NCBI GenBank assembly: GCA_022573935.1
Contig: JACZTE010000096.1
Location: forward strand, 1 to 5,311
DNA: 5,311 bases
DNA from: Chloroflexota bacterium
Lineage (GTDB): Bacteria; Chloroflexota; Dehalococcoidia; DSTF01; RBG-16-68-14
Direction: 5' to 3'
This document shows positions 4,691 to 5,311 of the stretch, piece by piece. The position numbers were made by a program, and so were the translations under genes. Each line of letters starts with the position of its first letter. Position 1 is the stretch's first letter. The notes beneath the pieces were generated by a model. It ran no database searches. It was not told where the DNA came from and saw only the letters and a list, made by a program, of their open reading frames with translations.

Positions 4691-4721
4691 GGGGAGGCGG
4701 GACCAAAGCCACCGCCTCCCC
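4691..4721 (+). terminator. GC-rich hairpin terminator after the LPxTG gene
   Basis: GGGGAGGCGG (4691-4700) pairs perfectly with CCGCCTCCCC (4712-4721) around an 11-base loop. It begins 12 bases after the stop codon. No T-run follows, so this would be a non-canonical (I-shaped) terminator of the kind common in GC-rich bacteria, or an mRNA-stabilising 3' hairpin. Confidence 0.6.
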
Positions 4722-4777
4722 ACAATACGCATCTCTCAAGCTACTTGCGGAGACAAGATCCCGCTGGTGCATCGTCG

Positions 4778-4797
4778 TATATAAGGAGAGCAGGAGG
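4778..4797 (+). promoter_or_regulatory. -10-like box and ribosome binding site of the glycosyltransferase gene
   Basis: TATATA (4778-4783) or the overlapping TATAAG resembles a -10 box, but no good -35 was found at 15-19 bases. If used, transcription would begin about base 4790, leaving a very short leader. AGGAGG (4792-4797) lies 11 bases before the GTG at 4809 and supports that start. The ribosome binding site is convincing; the promoter is weak. Confidence 0.45.
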
Positions 4798-4808
4798 CAC
4801 TCCAACTC

Positions 4809-5311
4809 GTGAAACTCATCGTCACCATCCCCGCCTATAACGAAGAGGCCAACATCGCCGAGGTCATCGCCGAGGTGCCGCGATCTATTGTCGGCATCGC
4901 TTCGGTCGAAGTGCTCGTCGTGGACGACGGTTCCACCGATGGCACGGTCGAGGTGGCGAGGGCCGCTGGTGCGGATTACGTCGTCTCGCATGGGCGAAAC
5001 CAAGGCCTGGCGGCGGCGTTCCGGACGGCGCTGCGGGAGGCGCTGCGCCGCGGGGCGGACATCATCGTCAACACGGACGCTGATAACCATTACGACCAAT
5101 CGCGCATTCCTGACCTGATTCAACCGCTGCTACGAAACGAGGCGGAGATCGTCGTCGGCAACCGCGTGCTGACGGGCCTGCGAATGCGCGCCGTCAACAA
5201 GTATGGCAACCGCATCGCGAACTTCATCATGCAGAGGCTACTCCGCATGCCGGACGTGGATGTCTCCAGCGGGTTCCGCGCCTATACCAAAGAGGCGGCA
5301 TTCAAGCTGAA
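4809..5311 (+). CDS. Family 2 glycosyltransferase (DPM1-like), 3' end outside window
   Basis: The 167 visible codons encode a GT-A-fold family 2 glycosyltransferase resembling polyprenyl-phosphate mannosyl/glucosyl transferases. These move a sugar from a nucleotide donor to an acceptor, often a polyprenyl phosphate, at the cytoplasmic face of the membrane. Landmarks are the first strand KLIVTIPAYNEEANI (2-16), VLVVDDGSTDGT (35-46) with the nucleotide-binding D39-D40, HGRNQGLAAAFRTAL (61-75), the metal-binding TDADNHYD (89-96, D90 and D92), EIVVGNR (113-119) and SSGFRAYT (153-160). The usual DADGQ at the metal site is DADNH here. No membrane segment is seen in this part; family members may carry C-terminal ones. 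The GTG start is supported by AGGAGG at 4792-4797, and the frame has no stop to the window end. It is separated from the LPxTG gene by a terminator-like hairpin, so it probably begins a new transcription unit, perhaps for envelope polysaccharide or glycolipid synthesis. Confidence 0.92.
   Translation, partial: MKLIVTIPAYNEEANIAEVIAEVPRSIVGIASVEVLVVDDGSTDGTVEVARAAGADYVVSHGRNQGLAAAFRTALREALRRGADIIVNTDADNHYDQSRIPDLIQPLLRNEAEIVVGNRVLTGLRMRAVNKYGNRIANFIMQRLLRMPDVDVSSGFRAYTKEAAFKL

Noticed and set aside
4464..5123. Long minus-strand open frame covering the LPxTG and glycosyltransferase genes
   Set aside because: It runs antisense to two well-supported genes and through a terminator-like hairpin. 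Its composition is that of a shadow frame.
1..5311. CRISPR arrays, tRNA/rRNA genes, insertion sequences, attachment sites
   Set aside because: I saw no regularly spaced repeats, no T-loop/acceptor patterns, no transposase or integrase and no terminal inverted repeats with target duplications.

Overview
The window reads as a GC-rich bacterial chromosome fragment. Sampled lines are mostly about 60-70% GC, with a drop to roughly 47-57% inside one gene. It carries a predicted F420/FMN-dependent luciferase-like oxidoreductase, a tiny LPxTG-anchored protein, a probable leaderless start and a DPM1-like glycosyltransferase. Together these suggest a monoderm-type lineage such as Chloroflexota or Actinomycetota, probably uncultured. 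The lineage call is inference from gene content only.

Left part (1-810): a KdsC-type HAD phosphatase enters from the left edge with all four HAD motifs intact. Near base 430-456 it runs into the last ~125 codons of an unrelated GltD-like FAD/NAD(P)H oxidoreductase in another reading frame. This is a gene-gene junction, produced either by a deletion or rearrangement in the genome or by an assembly chimera. The oxidoreductase remnant converges on a minus-strand LLM-class oxidoreductase (807-1694), and the two share a CTAG that serves as both stop codons.

Middle part (1695-3624): a short divergent control region has overlapping -35 elements facing both ways. It separates the LLM gene from a plus-strand two-gene unit. 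The first gene (1844-3190) encodes an uncharacterised 448-residue protein with a PD-(D/E)XK nuclease-like signature. The second (3187-3624) encodes a NUDIX hydrolase with a perfect Nudix box. They overlap by four bases (GTGA), so they are probably translationally coupled. The nuclease-like gene is clearly less GC-rich than its neighbours and may have been acquired.

Right part (3625-5311): a minus-strand SRPBCC-fold protein (3685-4065) appears to be read from a leaderless mRNA. A ~300-base gene-free stretch then holds several GC-rich or long-range inverted repeats. One is a 12-bp interrupted stem closing an 86-nt element whose 3' strand competes with a small hairpin, which looks like a structured, possibly switching, 5' leader. 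It precedes a 102-residue LPxTG protein that has almost no ectodomain. A strong GC hairpin follows, then the 5' part of a family 2 glycosyltransferase that leaves the window at the right edge. No tRNA, rRNA, CRISPR array, IS element or phage gene was seen.
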